A stretch of DNA of 64,000 bases from Cognatilysobacter xinjiangensis (GCF_014651995.1 NZ_BMXY01000001.1:310001-374000), one strand, 5' to 3'. Positions 1-8,833 are shown, counted from the first letter of the stretch. The notes: generated from the letters alone by a model not told the origin. Numbers and translations are program-made.

Positions 1-498
1 GATCGGGGCGGCCAGCGGCATCACCGCCACGCACCCGATTTCCTCGAGGCGCTTGGCGAGGATCGGATCGTCGGAGGTGTAGACCATCACGTCGAAACCG
101 TCGGCTACGAGCTTCTCGGCCGCGGCGAGGGTCTGCACCACGTCCGGATACAGCGTGCGCTGGTCGCCCAGCACCTCGAGCTTCACCAGCTTGTGGCCGT
201 CGAGCAGCTCGCGCGCGAGCCGGCAGGTGCGCACGGCGTCGTCGGCGGTGTAGCAGCCGGCGGTGTTCGGCAGGATGGTGAACCGCTCGGGCGGCAACAC
301 GTCGAGCAGGTTCGGCTCGCCCGGGTTCTGGCCGATGTTGGTGCGGCGGATCGCCACGGTGACGATCTGCGCGCCCGCGGCCTCGGTGGCCAGTCGCGTC
401 TGCTGCAGGTCGGCGAACTTGCCGGTACCGGTGAGCAGTCGGGAGGAATAGTTGACGCCCGCGACGACGAGCGGATCGTTCTTGGCGAAATCGGTCAT
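1..498 (-). CDS. thiG: Thiazole synthase ThiG (C-terminus cut by window edge)
   Basis: The first 166 codons of a protein of about 260 residues are present; the rest lies beyond the left edge. ThiG condenses 1-deoxy-xylulose-5-phosphate, dehydroglycine/glycine imine and ThiS-thiocarboxylate into the thiazole phosphate of thiamine, in the cytoplasm. Family-typical segments seen in translation include [14 protein letters not shown] near the N-terminus, [25 protein letters not shown], and [11 protein letters not shown], which holds the lysine expected to form the imine with the sugar. The ATG at 498 is the only start that fits the N-terminus. thiS lies upstream on the same strand, but 472 bp away rather than directly adjacent, which is unusual. 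Recognition is by motif recall and is strong. Confidence 0.95.
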   Translation of the reverse strand, partial: MTDFAKNDPLVVAGVNYSSRLLTGTGKFADLQQTRLATEAAGAQIVTVAIRRTNIGQNPGEPNLLDVLPPERFTILPNTAGCYTADDAVRTCRLARELLDGHKLVKLEVLGDQRTLYPDVVQTLAAAEKLVADGFDVMVYTSDDPILAKRLEEIGCVAVMPLAAPI

Positions 499-970
499 CG
501 AGGGATTATCGCATCGGCCGGCGGCGCGGTGCGGGGCATCGGGCATCCCGCTTCGGTGGGGTTCGGGTGGCCTCGCCCGGGCCACGATCGCATGGCGTTC
601 CGGGCGGGGACCTGCCGCGATTCATCCGTCCCCGTCGAGTGCGCTACGCGGAACTTCGTGCGGCAGTGCAGCGGAATAGGGAGGGGAGGTGGCCGAGAAG
701 GGGCGACAGGCGACGGGATGGCGTTTGGATTCGTTGCCGCTCATGGCCGGGCAACGGGACTTCGATCAGTCAAGTGGGGGATACGAAGGCATGATCCACG
801 GATCGCGGTTTCACCTCGCTGCGGCCCAGCAAGCGCTCGGAACGGCCACACGGAGGGTGGGGCGTTCGGCGCAAATGAGGGGCGTCGCGTACGGATTTAG
901 CTTCCGGCCCGCCGCAGGGCGGCGGGCGTTCGGAACGGCCACGCGGCAGTGCCGCGTGAGCGGCCGTTCC
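499..970. other. Gene-free thiS-thiG spacer rich in palindromes
   Basis: No credible coding sequence is seen on either strand; the open frames here are high-GC shadows. Two adjacent perfect stem-loops (908-927 and 932-970) abut the thiS stop. A partly repeated segment carries CGGAACGGCCAC at about 838-849 and again at 931-942. The separation of two normally adjacent thiamine genes by this block suggests an inserted intergenic repeat. That is inference; no copy elsewhere in the window was recognised. Confidence 0.5.
908..970. repeat. Twin palindromes at the thiS 3' end (REP-like)
   Basis: Positions 908-927 read CCCGCCGC-AGG-GCGGCGGG inside a short window. Positions 932-970 form a long composite hairpin. 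Its outer arms are GGAACGGCC and GGCCGTTCC, and its inner arms are ACGCGGCA and TGCCGCGT around one base. The second hairpin ends exactly one base before the thiS stop codon. There is no U-tract on either strand, so it is not a standard intrinsic terminator. It resembles a repetitive extragenic palindrome or a mRNA-stabilising end. Confidence 0.55.
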
Positions 971-1183
971 TCACCCGCCCCCCAGTGCGTGCACGATCTC
1001 GACGCGGTCGCCGGCGCGCAGCGCATGGCCCGCGTGCCGGCCGCGCGGCACGATCTCGCCGTTGACCTCGACCGCCACGCGGCGGCCGGCGAGGCCTTCC
1101 TGTTCAAGCAGGCGCTGGATGTCGGCATCGCCGGGCAGGTCGCGCGGCTCGCCGTTGAGGAGGATCTGGAAGTTTTCGGCCAT
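971..1183 (-). CDS. thiS: Sulfur carrier protein ThiS
   Basis: This 70-residue ubiquitin-fold carrier has its C-terminal glycine adenylated by ThiF and converted to a thiocarboxylate, which donates sulfur to ThiG for the thiamine thiazole ring. The translation begins MAENFQILLNGE and carries the family pattern VAVEVNGEIVPR in the middle and DRVEIVHALGGG at the end. The C-terminus is the expected Gly-Gly, here Gly-Gly-Gly. Length matches the family (about 66 residues). An upstream in-frame ATG at 1321 would add an unrelated extension, so the start at 1183 is preferred. It is the first gene of a minus-strand pair with thiG. Confidence 0.93.
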   Translation of the reverse strand: MAENFQILLNGEPRDLPGDADIQRLLEQEGLAGRRVAVEVNGEIVPRGRHAGHALRAGDRVEIVHALGGG

Positions 1184-1332
1184 GCCGCATTGTCGCCCGC
1201 ACGCGCGGCGTACGCACCGGGCCGCGCAGCCCCACCTTCGTCGCTTGCGCCGCCAACATACGGCGTGTTTGGATGCCGCCCGTCCGCCCGCGTATGCCGG
1301 CGGTTTCCCAACGCTTTCCAAGGACGCAATGC

Positions 1333-3171
1333 ATGAAACCTGTCCGTACCGCCCTGGCGGCCGCGCTGGCGCTCGCCGCGATGCCGGCTTTCGCGCAGAC
1401 CTATTCGTCGACCGTCTTCTTCGGTGACTCGCTGACCGATACCGGCTACTTCCGCCCGACGCTGGTGCAGGTCGCCGGCCCGTCGGCGGGCTCGGTCGGC
1501 CGCTTCACCACCAACCCGGCGCTGATCTGGGCCGAGTACCTGGCCGACTTCTACGGCACCAACGCCGCGCCGTCCAACCAGGGCGGGACCAACTACGCCG
1601 TGGGCGGCGCGCGCATCGGCAGCAACGGCTCGCAGGTCTTCGCGCCCGGCGTCGCCGTCACCGTCCCGTCGCTGCAGACGCAGGTCAACAACTACCTCGC
1701 CGCCAACGGCGGCCGCGCCGACGCGAACGCGCTGTACACGGTGTGGGGCGGCGCTAACGACCTGTTCGCGATCACCAACGCGGGCGCGCCGGTGAGCTCG
1801 CTCGCGACCGCGGTGAACGGTCAGGTCGCGATGGTGAAGCAGCTGTCGAACGCGGGCGCGCGCTACATCCTCGTTCCCACGCTGCCGGACATTGGCTCGA
1901 CGCCGGCCTTCCGTGCGCAGGGCGCCACCGCCCAGGCCACCGGCACCGCGCTGTCGAACCAGTACAACACCGCGCTGTTCGGCGGCCTCGCCGCCGCGAA
2001 CGTGCGCGTGATCCCGCTCGACACGTTCCACCTGCTTAACGAAGTCATCGCCAACCCGACGCAGTTCGGCATCGCGGTCACCAATACAGGCACGGCCTGC
2101 AACCCGCAGATCACCGCCTCGTCGCTGACCTGCAGCCCGACCAACTACGCCAACGTCAACGCGCCGAACACCTATCTGTTTGCCGACGGCGTGCATCCGT
2201 CGCTGGCCGGCCACGCGATCCTCGCCGACTTCGCGCTCTCCGTGCTCGAAGCCCCGCGCCAGGTGCAGCTGCTGCTCAACACGACGGCCGTGACCGGTCG
2301 CGCGCGCGCCGACATCGTCTCGGGCGAGACGCTGGCCCGCGGCTACGACGACGAGGACGGCACGCACTGGTGGGCGAACGCGCGTGGCGACTTCCAGCGC
2401 TACGGCAAGGGCGACCTGTACGACGGCGTCGGCCCGTCGCTGACCGTCGGCGTCGACCAGAAGTCCGGCAACTTCGTCTACGGCGGCTTCGCCGGCTTCG
2501 GCCGCAGCAGCTTCGACTGGGGCCAGCGCATGGGCGAATTCGACCAGAGCGAAGCGTCCATCGGCGGCTACGTCGGCTGGCGCGCGGGCGCCGGCTGGGT
2601 AAACGCGCAGCTCGGCTACACGCAGACCAAATACGACCTGGACCGTCGCGTCGAGCTCGGCCAGGCCACCCGCATCCACCACGGCGAAGCCGACGGCAGC
2701 GTGGTGACGGCCGGCGTCGAGGGCGGCTGGGACTTCGGCAGCGGCGGCTTCCGCCACGGCCCGGTGCTCGGCCTGCTGGCGCAGCGCATCGACATCGACG
2801 GCTTCGCCGAGGACCAGGGCACGCTGTCGACCGCGCTGGCCTACCCCGACCAGTCTTTCGATTCGCTGATCGGCAAGGTCGGCTGGCAGGCCCGCTTCGA
2901 AAGCGAGACCGCCACGCCGTACGCCCGCCTGACCTACGACCGCGAGCTCGAGGACCGTCCGGAAGAGGCGTTCGCGCGCTCGCAGACGCTCTCGACCACC
3001 GGCGAGTACGCGGTGCCGGGCGTGGACTTCGACGACTCCTACGCCACGCTGCAGTTCGGCGTGCGTTCGAAGCTGTTCGGCCTGAACGCGGACGTCGGCG
3101 CGAGCCTCACGCAGGCGCAGAAGGCCGGCAACGACGCCACCGTCTACCTCACTGTCGGCGGCAGCTTCTGA
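1333..3171 (+). CDS. estA: Autotransporter GDSL esterase/lipase, EstA-like
   Basis: This 612-residue protein is a secreted, outer-membrane-anchored serine esterase. A signal peptide ends at AMPAFA-Q (cleavage about residue 21). The GDSL nucleophile block FFGDSLTDTG places the catalytic Ser near residue 33. The GGAND block III is near 139-143, and the DGVHPS block V carries the catalytic Asp/His near 286/289. From about residue 340 to the end lies an autotransporter beta-barrel rich in alternating aromatic and glycine residues, finishing in the terminal Phe of VGGSF. This order and length match Pseudomonas EstA. The start at 1333 gives a clean signal peptide; an in-frame ATG 20 codons earlier does not. 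Enzyme substrates (short/medium acyl esters, rhamnolipid-linked roles) are known for relatives, not shown here. Confidence 0.92.
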   Translation: MKPVRTALAAALALAAMPAFAQTYSSTVFFGDSLTDTGYFRPTLVQVAGPSAGSVGRFTTNPALIWAEYLADFYGTNAAPSNQGGTNYAVGGARIGSNGSQVFAPGVAVTVPSLQTQVNNYLAANGGRADANALYTVWGGANDLFAITNAGAPVSSLATAVNGQVAMVKQLSNAGARYILVPTLPDIGSTPAFRAQGATAQATGTALSNQYNTALFGGLAAANVRVIPLDTFHLLNEVIANPTQFGIAVTNTGTACNPQITASSLTCSPTNYANVNAPNTYLFADGVHPSLAGHAILADFALSVLEAPRQVQLLLNTTAVTGRARADIVSGETLARGYDDEDGTHWWANARGDFQRYGKGDLYDGVGPSLTVGVDQKSGNFVYGGFAGFGRSSFDWGQRMGEFDQSEASIGGYVGWRAGAGWVNAQLGYTQTKYDLDRRVELGQATRIHHGEADGSVVTAGVEGGWDFGSGGFRHGPVLGLLAQRIDIDGFAEDQGTLSTALAYPDQSFDSLIGKVGWQARFESETATPYARLTYDRELEDRPEEAFARSQTLSTTGEYAVPGVDFDDSYATLQFGVRSKLFGLNADVGASLTQAQKAGNDATVYLTVGGSF

Positions 3172-3226
3172 CCGACTGCCGCGCGCGTTGCCAAGCGGCG
3201 CGCGCGCGGCCTAGACTTCGCGTCAT

Positions 3227-3300
3227 GCGGGTGTAGTTCAATGGTAGAACTGCAGCTTCCCAAGCTGCTAGCGTGGGTTCGATTCCCATCACCCGCTCCA
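3227..3300 (+). tRNA. tRNA-Gly (anticodon CCC)
   Basis: A complete cloverleaf can be folded. The acceptor arm is GCGGGTG/CACCCGC, the D arm is GTTC/GAAC, the anticodon stem is GCAGC/GCTGC around the loop TTCCCAA (anticodon CCC, reading GGG), and the T arm is GTGGG-TTCGATT-CCCAT. The discriminator is T and the CCA end is encoded. A strong terminator follows nine bases downstream, so the tRNA is a stand-alone transcription unit. Confidence 0.97.
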
Positions 3301-3308
3301 CAAAATCG

Positions 3309-3344
3309 AAACGGCGACCGGGCAAAACTGGTCGCCGTTTTTTT
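3309..3344 (+). terminator. Intrinsic terminator after tRNA-Gly
   Basis: An 11-bp stem AAACGGCGACC/GGTCGCCGTTT encloses a ten-base loop and is followed by a run of seven T residues, directly after the tRNA CCA end. Confidence 0.9.
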
Positions 3345-3367
3345 CATTCCGCCAAGGGGAGCCCGCG

Positions 3368-3832
3368 TTGACCGATCCGTCGCCCTCCGTGGTGGTCGGC
3401 TGGCGCGAGTGCGTCGGCCTGCCGGACCTCGACGTGCCGGCGCTGCGCGCGAAGATCGACACCGGCGCGCGCACCTGCGCGCTGCACGTCGACGCGCAGT
3501 GGCGCTTCCTCGATGGTGGCACGCCGTGGGTCGGCTTCCGCGTCAGCCCCGGAGGCGGCCGCGTGGTCGAGCTGCGGGCGCCCGTGCAGGACGAACGCGA
3601 GGTCGTCGATTCGGGCGGCCATCGTGGCGTACGCGTTTTCCTGCGCACGCGGCTTCGGCTGGCGGGTGTCGAACGCGAGGTGGAGATCAATCTCGCCGAC
3701 CGGCGCGGCATGCGTTTCCCGATGCTGGTCGGCCGCTCGGCGCTCGCCGGCTTGTTCGCAGTCGATCCCTCACGATCTTTCGTCCACGGCCGCGCCCCCC
3801 GCCGGTCGACTTCCTCGCTTCCGACGCCATGA
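3368..3832 (+). CDS. rimB: RimB-type retropepsin-like aspartic protease
   Basis: This 154-residue protein belongs to the RimK-associated retropepsin family often mislabelled 'ATP-dependent zinc protease'. The aspartic-protease signature is visible as [12 protein letters not shown] (Asp near residue 31). A second typical segment is [15 protein letters not shown] near the C-terminus. In Pseudomonas RimB trims glutamate tails added by RimK to ribosomal protein S6. The gene uses a TTG start, supported by an AAGGGGA ribosome-binding site 7-14 bases upstream. Its stop overlaps the rimK start (ATGA), so the two are translationally coupled. No rimA-like gene is seen nearby. Confidence 0.88.
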   Translation: MTDPSPSVVVGWRECVGLPDLDVPALRAKIDTGARTCALHVDAQWRFLDGGTPWVGFRVSPGGGRVVELRAPVQDEREVVDSGGHRGVRVFLRTRLRLAGVEREVEINLADRRGMRFPMLVGRSALAGLFAVDPSRSFVHGRAPRRSTSSLPTP

Positions 3833-4737
3833 AACTCGCGATCCTTTCGCGCAACAGCTCGCTGTACTCCACGCGGCGCCTGATCGAAGCGGCACGCGAG
3901 CAACGCCACACGGTGCGCGTGCTCGATCCGCTGCGCTGCTACATGCGCATCGCCGCCGGCGACTTCGCGATGCACTACAAGGGCAAGCCGCTGACCGGCT
4001 ACGACGCGGTGATCCCGCGCATCGGCGCGTCGGTGACGCGTTACGGCAGCGCGGTGCTGCGGCAGTTCGAGCTGATGGGCACATGCACGCCCAATCCGTC
4101 CGACGCCATCCTCAAGGCGCGCGACAAGCTGCGCGCGCACCAGCTGCTGGCTGCGCAGGGCATCCACATGCCGGTCACGGTGTTCGGCGACAACCCCGAC
4201 GATACCGGCGACCTGCTCAACCTGCTTGGCCCGCCGCCGCACGTCATCAAGCTGACCGAGAGTTCGCAGGGCGCGGGCGTGATTCTCGCCGAGAAGCTCT
4301 CGGCTTCGCGTGGCATCACCGAGGCGCTGCGCGGCCTCTATGCGAACTTCCTGGTGCAGGAGTTCGTCGCCGAGGCCAAGGGCGCGGACCTGCGCTGCTT
4401 CGTCGTCGGCGACCGCGTGGTGGCGGCCATGCGCCGCCAGGCGCCGTCGGGCGAGTTCCGCTCCAACCTGCACCGTGGCGGCACGGCCGTCGGCGTCAGT
4501 CCGAGCGAGGCCGAGTGCGAGGTGGCCGTCCGCGCGACGAAGGTGCTGGGACTGGGCATCGCTGGCGTCGACCTGATCCGCTCCGACCGGGGCCCACTGG
4601 TCCTGGAGGTGAACGCCTCGCCGGGGCTGGAGGGCATCGAAAGTGCCTCCGGGAAGGACATTGCGGGTGAAATCGTGGCCTTCGTTGCACAGGGATGCCC
4701 ACCGCGAAAACCGTCCGCCGGTCGCCGCCGGAAATAA
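3829..4737 (+). CDS. rimK: RimK, ribosomal S6 glutamate ligase (ATP-grasp)
   Basis: This 302-residue ATP-grasp ligase adds glutamates to the C-terminus of ribosomal protein S6 and can also make poly-alpha-glutamate. The N-terminus [18 protein letters not shown] and the ATP-grasp segments are diagnostic. They are [17 protein letters not shown] (phosphate-binding lid), [19 protein letters not shown], and [12 protein letters not shown] (Mg2+-binding Glu/Asn). Length equals that of E. coli RimK (300). The ATG at 3829 overlaps the rimB stop by four bases, which fixes the start. The open frame extends upstream through the tRNA gene, but that part is not coding. Confidence 0.96.
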   Translation: MKLAILSRNSSLYSTRRLIEAAREQRHTVRVLDPLRCYMRIAAGDFAMHYKGKPLTGYDAVIPRIGASVTRYGSAVLRQFELMGTCTPNPSDAILKARDKLRAHQLLAAQGIHMPVTVFGDNPDDTGDLLNLLGPPPHVIKLTESSQGAGVILAEKLSASRGITEALRGLYANFLVQEFVAEAKGADLRCFVVGDRVVAAMRRQAPSGEFRSNLHRGGTAVGVSPSEAECEVAVRATKVLGLGIAGVDLIRSDRGPLVLEVNASPGLEGIESASGKDIAGEIVAFVAQGCPPRKPSAGRRRK

Positions 4738-4764
4738 CGAATTCCTAACGAAAAACCGGGCCAG

Positions 4765-4785
4765 CCCTTAACCATCGTTTAAGGG
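4765..4785. promoter_or_regulatory. Inverted repeat CCCTTAA-N7-TTAAGGG
   Basis: A perfect seven-base inverted repeat with a seven-base spacer lies between rimK and the response regulator gene, in the most AT-rich part of the spacer. The dyad and its position are compatible with an OmpR-family or other dimeric regulator site, possibly autoregulatory. Alternatively it is a weak rimK 3' hairpin. No direct evidence separates these. Confidence 0.35.
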
Positions 4786-4866
4786 TTTCGGGCGTAGCGT
4801 GCCCCTTCCGCAGCTCATCCCGGGGTGGCTCCTCGGCGGGCCGCGGTAATCGGGGTAACACCTTTT

Positions 4867-4898
4867 TGCCCGGGCCTTCGTGTCCGGGCACTTTTTTT
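4867..4898 (+). terminator. Intrinsic terminator downstream of rimK
   Basis: The stem TGCCCGG/CCGGGCA encloses a ten-base loop and is followed by seven T residues. It lies 130 bases after the rimK stop, so it ends either a long rimK 3' UTR or a separate short transcript beginning near the inverted repeat at 4765-4785. Confidence 0.85.
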
Positions 4899-5046
4899 GC
4901 CGCCGCCGGTCGGACGTGAAGACGGCGCATGAACAGCCGTCTGACACAATCGAACGATGCAGACGCCCACCCCCGATTCGCGCCCCACCTCGACACCCGA
5001 TGCGGTGCTCGCGGCCGGCGGCCGGCTCCAGCCCCAGGACACCTCC

Positions 5047-5733
5047 ATGCGCATTCTCGTCATCGAGGACAACCCCGACATCGCCGCCAACCTCGGCGAT
5101 TTCCTCGAGGACCGCGGCCATACCGTCGACTTCGCGGCCGACGGCATCACCGGCCTGCACCTGGCCGTGGTGCACGACTTCGACGCGATCGTGCTCGACC
5201 TCAACCTGCCGGGCCTCGACGGCCTCGAGGTCTGCCGCAAGCTCCGCAATGAGGCACGCAAGCAGACGCCGGTGCTGATGCTCACCGCGCGCGACTCGCT
5301 CGACAACAAGCTCGCGGGCTTCGACTCCGGGGCCGACGACTACCTCATCAAGCCGTTTGCGCTGCAGGAGGTCGAGGTGCGCCTCGCCGCGCTGTCGCGT
5401 CGCGGCCGCGGCGTGCAGACGCGCGTGCTCAACGTCGCCGACCTCGAGTACAACCTCGACACGCTGGAAGTCCGCCGCGGCGGCAAGCTGCTGCAGCTCA
5501 ACCCGACCGCGCTGAAGATCCTGCAGGCGCTGATGGAAGCCTCGCCCGCGGTGGTGACGCGTCAGGAACTCGAGACGCGCGTGTGGGGCGAGGAGCTGCC
5601 CGACTCGGACAGCCTGCGCGTGCACATCCACGGGCTTCGCGCGGTGGTCGACAAGCCGTTCGGCAACCCTCTGATCCAGACGCGTCACGGCATCGGTTAC
5701 CGCATCGCCGCGCCCGACGGCGGCAACGCCTGA
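5047..5733 (+). CDS. OmpR/PhoP-family response regulator
   Basis: This 228-residue two-component regulator has an N-terminal receiver. Its acidic pair is Glu7-Asp8, the phospho-acceptor is Asp51 (VLDLNLPGLDG) and the conserved Lys is about residue 102 (YLIKPF). A C-terminal winged-helix DNA-binding domain follows (about 130-225), with the typical TRQELETRVWG and LRVHIHGLR segments. The start at 5047 (MRILVIEDN) is preferred over an in-frame ATG 30 codons upstream, because the family begins at the receiver beta-1 strand and an AGGAC site precedes it. The cognate kinase gene follows after 83 bp. The regulon is unknown. Confidence 0.93.
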   Translation: MRILVIEDNPDIAANLGDFLEDRGHTVDFAADGITGLHLAVVHDFDAIVLDLNLPGLDGLEVCRKLRNEARKQTPVLMLTARDSLDNKLAGFDSGADDYLIKPFALQEVEVRLAALSRRGRGVQTRVLNVADLEYNLDTLEVRRGGKLLQLNPTALKILQALMEASPAVVTRQELETRVWGEELPDSDSLRVHIHGLRAVVDKPFGNPLIQTRHGIGYRIAAPDGGNA

Positions 5734-5816
5734 TCGCCTGCATGCGCCCGCGCCGCCGTTTCATGGACGGTGGCGCGAGCGCATAGACTGCGCGTCTCCG
5801 TCCGAACCCATCGACG

Positions 5817-7148
5817 ATGGCCACCGCCAGTCCGTCCGCGCAACGTCGCGCGGGAATCCGCACCCGCTATCGCCGCCGCCTGCGCAGCCGGATCATCCTC
5901 GGCTTCGTGCTGCTGGGTTTCAGCCTGACCGCGATGTTCGCCGTGGCGACGCTCTGGCTGCGGGACCGGCTCGAGAGCCAGCTGGTGGAGCGCACGCTGG
6001 AACGCGAAGTGCGCAACCTCGTCGATCAGGTCGAGACGAATCCGGATCTGCCGCCTTACTTCCTGATCTTCGACGCTCGCACGTGGAGCGACGACAACGC
6101 ACGCAAGATCGATCCCACCTATCGCGACCTAGCGCCCGGACTGCACAACGTGCGTCAGCAGGCGCCGGATGGCCAATGGCGCGATTACAAGGTCGCCGTT
6201 CGACGCGGCACGAGTCCGGACGGGAAGCCGTTCACCAGCCTGGTCCGCTACGACGTCACGGGTGCCGCGGAGAACGCGAACAAGCTGCGCCACAGCATCA
6301 TCGGCGCCGTGCTGCTGTTCACCCTCGTGTCGTTCCTGATCGGTTGGTGGTCCGCGTCTCGCGTGATGAGCCCCGTGCTCGAACTCGCCAAGCGGCTCAA
6401 GCGCTCGGGGCGCGCGGGCCTCACCGAGCCACTCGCCAACGACTTCGCGGACGACGAGGTCGGCCAGCTCGCGGCGGCGCTCGACGATTACTCCGCGCGG
6501 CTCACTCAGGTCGTGCAGCGCGATCGCGAATTCAATGCCGACGTCAGCCATGAACTGCGCACGCCGCTCGCGGTGATCCGCGGCGCGATCGAGCTGCTGC
6601 TGACGCGCCCGGACATCGACGAAAAGACGCGCAGCCGCCTGCTGCGCATCCAGCGCGCCGAGCAGCAGTGCACCGACCTGATCAGCGCGCTGCTGCTGCT
6701 CTCGCGCGGCGAACGCGGGCAAGGCACCACCGACGTGGCCAAGGTGTCCGAGCAGTTGCTGGACGCGCATCGCGCGCAACTCGGCGGCAAGCCGGTGCAG
6801 CTGCGAATCGAGGGCGAGCGCGGACTGACTGCCGATGCGCCGGAGGCCGCGGTGACCGTCGCACTCAACAACCTGATCGGCAACGCGGTGAAGTACACGG
6901 CGGACGGCGAGGTGGTGGTGCGCCTGCATCCGCATTCGGTCGAGGTGATCGACTCCGGCCCCGGCCTGAGCCCGGAAGACGCTGCGCGCCTGTTCGAGCG
7001 CGGCTATCGCGGCACGCACGCCGGCCATTCGCAGGGCGGCGGCATCGGCCTGTCGATCGTGCGCCGGCTCTGCGAGCTCTACGGCTGGGACGTGCAGGTC
7101 AAGCCCGGTGCCCAACGCGGTGTGGTGGCGACACTCACGTTCGGCTGA
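5817..7148 (+). CDS. Two-component sensor histidine kinase
   Basis: This 443-residue inner-membrane kinase is predicted to phosphorylate the preceding regulator. Two transmembrane segments (about 26-47 and 160-181) flank a periplasmic sensor of about 110 residues with no recognised fold. A HAMP-like linker follows. The H-box is DVSHELRTPLAVI (His near 245). The ATP-binding domain shows the N-box NNLIGNAVKYT, the G1-type DSGPGLSPEDA and the G2-type GGGIGLSIVRR. A bidirectional terminator closes the unit. The short periplasmic loop resembles PhoQ/ColS-type sensors in size, but the ligand cannot be inferred. Confidence 0.92.
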   Translation: MATASPSAQRRAGIRTRYRRRLRSRIILGFVLLGFSLTAMFAVATLWLRDRLESQLVERTLEREVRNLVDQVETNPDLPPYFLIFDARTWSDDNARKIDPTYRDLAPGLHNVRQQAPDGQWRDYKVAVRRGTSPDGKPFTSLVRYDVTGAAENANKLRHSIIGAVLLFTLVSFLIGWWSASRVMSPVLELAKRLKRSGRAGLTEPLANDFADDEVGQLAAALDDYSARLTQVVQRDREFNADVSHELRTPLAVIRGAIELLLTRPDIDEKTRSRLLRIQRAEQQCTDLISALLLLSRGERGQGTTDVAKVSEQLLDAHRAQLGGKPVQLRIEGERGLTADAPEAAVTVALNNLIGNAVKYTADGEVVVRLHPHSVEVIDSGPGLSPEDAARLFERGYRGTHAGHSQGGGIGLSIVRRLCELYGWDVQVKPGAQRGVVATLTFG

Positions 7149-7170
7149 CGGCGGGACGATTGCACAGTCG

Positions 7171-7201
7171 AAAAAAAGGCCGGCATTCGCCGGCCTTTTT
7201 T
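7171..7201. terminator. Bidirectional terminator between kinase gene and ilvE
   Basis: The hairpin GGCCGGC-ATTC-GCCGGCC is flanked by seven A residues on the left and six T residues on the right. It can terminate the two-component operon on the plus strand and ilvE on the minus strand. Confidence 0.92.
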
Positions 7202-7219
7202 CGTGCTCGCAGGACGCGC

Positions 7220-8137
7220 TCAGCCTTCCAGCGGCTCGAGCCAGCCGTAGCGGTCGGGCGTCGTGCCGTCGAACAGGCCGAAGAACATCTGCTGGACGCG
7301 GCGCGTCAGCGGGCCGGCCTCGCCGCTGCCGACCTGGCGGCCGTCGACCGAGCGGATCGGCGTGATCTCCGCTGCGGTGCCGCACATGAACAGTTCGTCG
7401 CAGAGATAGAGGTATTCGCGCGGCAGGTCGCGCTCGACGACCGGGATGCCGGCGTCGCGGGCGAGGGTGATGATGGTGTTGCGCGTGATGCCGTTGAGCA
7501 GGGCGGCGCTGACGGGCGTGGTGTGCAGGGCGCCGTCGAACACCAGGAACAGGTTCTCGCCCGCGCCTTCGCTCAGAAGGCCCGTCGACGCCAGCGCGAT
7601 GCCCTCGCCGAAGCCGAGGCGGCGTGCCTCGCGCGCGACCAGCTGGCCGGACAGGTAGTTGCCGCCCGCCTTGGCGCCGGCCGGAATCGTGTTCGGCGCG
7701 AAACGCTGCCAGCTCGACACGCAGGCGTCGATGCCCGCTTCCAGCACGCCCTCGCCGAGGTACGGGCCCATGTGCCAGGCGGCGACCGCGACGTCGGTGG
7801 GCGTTTCCGCAGACAGGCCGAAGCCGCCGAGGCCGCGATAGGCGACCGGGCGCAGGTAGGCCTGCTCCAGCCCGTTCTTCAGCACCACCTCGCGGCAGGC
7901 CGCATTGAGCTGCTCGAGCGAATAGGGCATGGCCATGTCGTAGATGCGCGCCGAGGCGAACAGGCGGCGGTTGTGCTCGGTCAGGCGGAAGATCGCCGGG
8001 CCGTTGGGCGTGCGATAGCAGCGGATGCCTTCGAACACCGACGAGCCGTAGTGCAGCGCATGCGACATGACATGGGTGGTCGCCTCGGCCCAGGGCTTGA
8101 TCGAGCCGTTGTGCCAGATCCATTCGGGGTACTGCAT
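7220..8137 (-). CDS. ilvE: Branched-chain amino acid aminotransferase IlvE
   Basis: This 305-residue class-IV PLP aminotransferase catalyses the last step of leucine, isoleucine and valine synthesis with glutamate as amino donor. Seen in translation are the N-terminal IWHNG, the substrate-side HYGSSVFEGIRCY, the PLP-lysine segment AGAKAGGNY (Lys near 156), SEGAGENLFLV (the class-IV EGxxxNLF motif) and CGTAAEITPIRSVDGR. Length and motifs match E. coli IlvE (309). It is not accompanied by other ilv genes and appears monocistronic, ending at the shared terminator. Confidence 0.96.
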   Translation of the reverse strand: MQYPEWIWHNGSIKPWAEATTHVMSHALHYGSSVFEGIRCYRTPNGPAIFRLTEHNRRLFASARIYDMAMPYSLEQLNAACREVVLKNGLEQAYLRPVAYRGLGGFGLSAETPTDVAVAAWHMGPYLGEGVLEAGIDACVSSWQRFAPNTIPAGAKAGGNYLSGQLVAREARRLGFGEGIALASTGLLSEGAGENLFLVFDGALHTTPVSAALLNGITRNTIITLARDAGIPVVERDLPREYLYLCDELFMCGTAAEITPIRSVDGRQVGSGEAGPLTRRVQQMFFGLFDGTTPDRYGWLEPLEG

Positions 8138-8194
8138 GCGCGCCTTCCAGGGTGGGAAACAGCGCGCATTCTCCCATGAGGGCGCGCCGCGCCG

Positions 8195-8788
8195 TCAGTC
8201 CACGGGAACCGGCGCGGGTTCCGGGAGGTCCTCGACGGAGGGCGGTGGGGTGACGCGTCGGGTGCCGCCCTCGACAATCCACCAGCAACCCAGGTGCTTG
8301 CGCAGCCCGAACACCGCGCGCAGCGGCGTGCCGCCACGGATCGAGGTCTGTTCGAGCCGCAGGCCGGTCGGCGGACGCAGCGGAACCGTGGTCGGATAGG
8401 GCTCGTCGGTACCGGGGTAGATCGGCTGCAGGTCGACGAGGGGGCGGTCGACGACCGCCTGAAGTCGGTCCATCAGCGCATAGCCCTGGCGCGTTCCCAT
8501 GCCGCTCCACAGGTACACGCTGGCAAGGCGGTTGACGTCATGCGCGTCCACCGCCGCGCGTACCTCGTAGGCGAGATCGCGAAGCGTGCGCGGGCACGCA
8601 GCACGATGACTGCGCAGTTGCGCGGTCTCCGTGGGTGCCGCGCGCTCCTCGCCGCCGATCGTGTCGCAGCGGCGATCGGTGAACACGATCGAGCCGTTGG
8701 GCAACGCGCAGCGCCTGACCTCCGCCAGCGCGGACGATGGCGCAACCAGTGCAAGCAGGGCGATGAGGACGTAAGGACGCGACGGCAT
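8195..8788 (-). CDS. Secreted DUF4124-type protein, copy 1
   Basis: This 197-residue exported protein has unknown function. A signal peptide ends near ALA-E (residue 22). Immediately after it is the DUF4124-like pattern RRCALPNGSIVFTDRRC, a short beta-rich, disulfide-capable module common in xanthomonad envelope proteins. The centre carries CPRTLRDLAYEVRAAVDAHDVNRLASVYLW, clearly related to the neighbouring gene on the same strand. The pair therefore looks like a tandem duplication. A GCWW segment near the C-terminus parallels GCYFARF in copy 2. No catalytic motif is visible. Confidence 0.75.
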   Translation of the reverse strand: MPSRPYVLIALLALVAPSSALAEVRRCALPNGSIVFTDRRCDTIGGEERAAPTETAQLRSHRAACPRTLRDLAYEVRAAVDAHDVNRLASVYLWSGMGTRQGYALMDRLQAVVDRPLVDLQPIYPGTDEPYPTTVPLRPPTGLRLEQTSIRGGTPLRAVFGLRKHLGCWWIVEGGTRRVTPPPSVEDLPEPAPVPVD

Positions 8789-8833
8789 CCCGGAAGGTTA
8801 AGCCGGCGCGGCGCCCCATGGAGCGGCGATGGT

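Noticed and set aside
811-2757. A 648-codon minus-strand open frame opposite the autotransporter
   Set aside because: Shadow composition, no domain, and it covers thiS and palindromic DNA; the plus-strand esterase is well supported.
3241-3828. In-frame upstream extension of rimK
   Set aside because: It runs through the tRNA-Gly gene and the rimB gene in another frame; RimK begins at the ATGA overlap.
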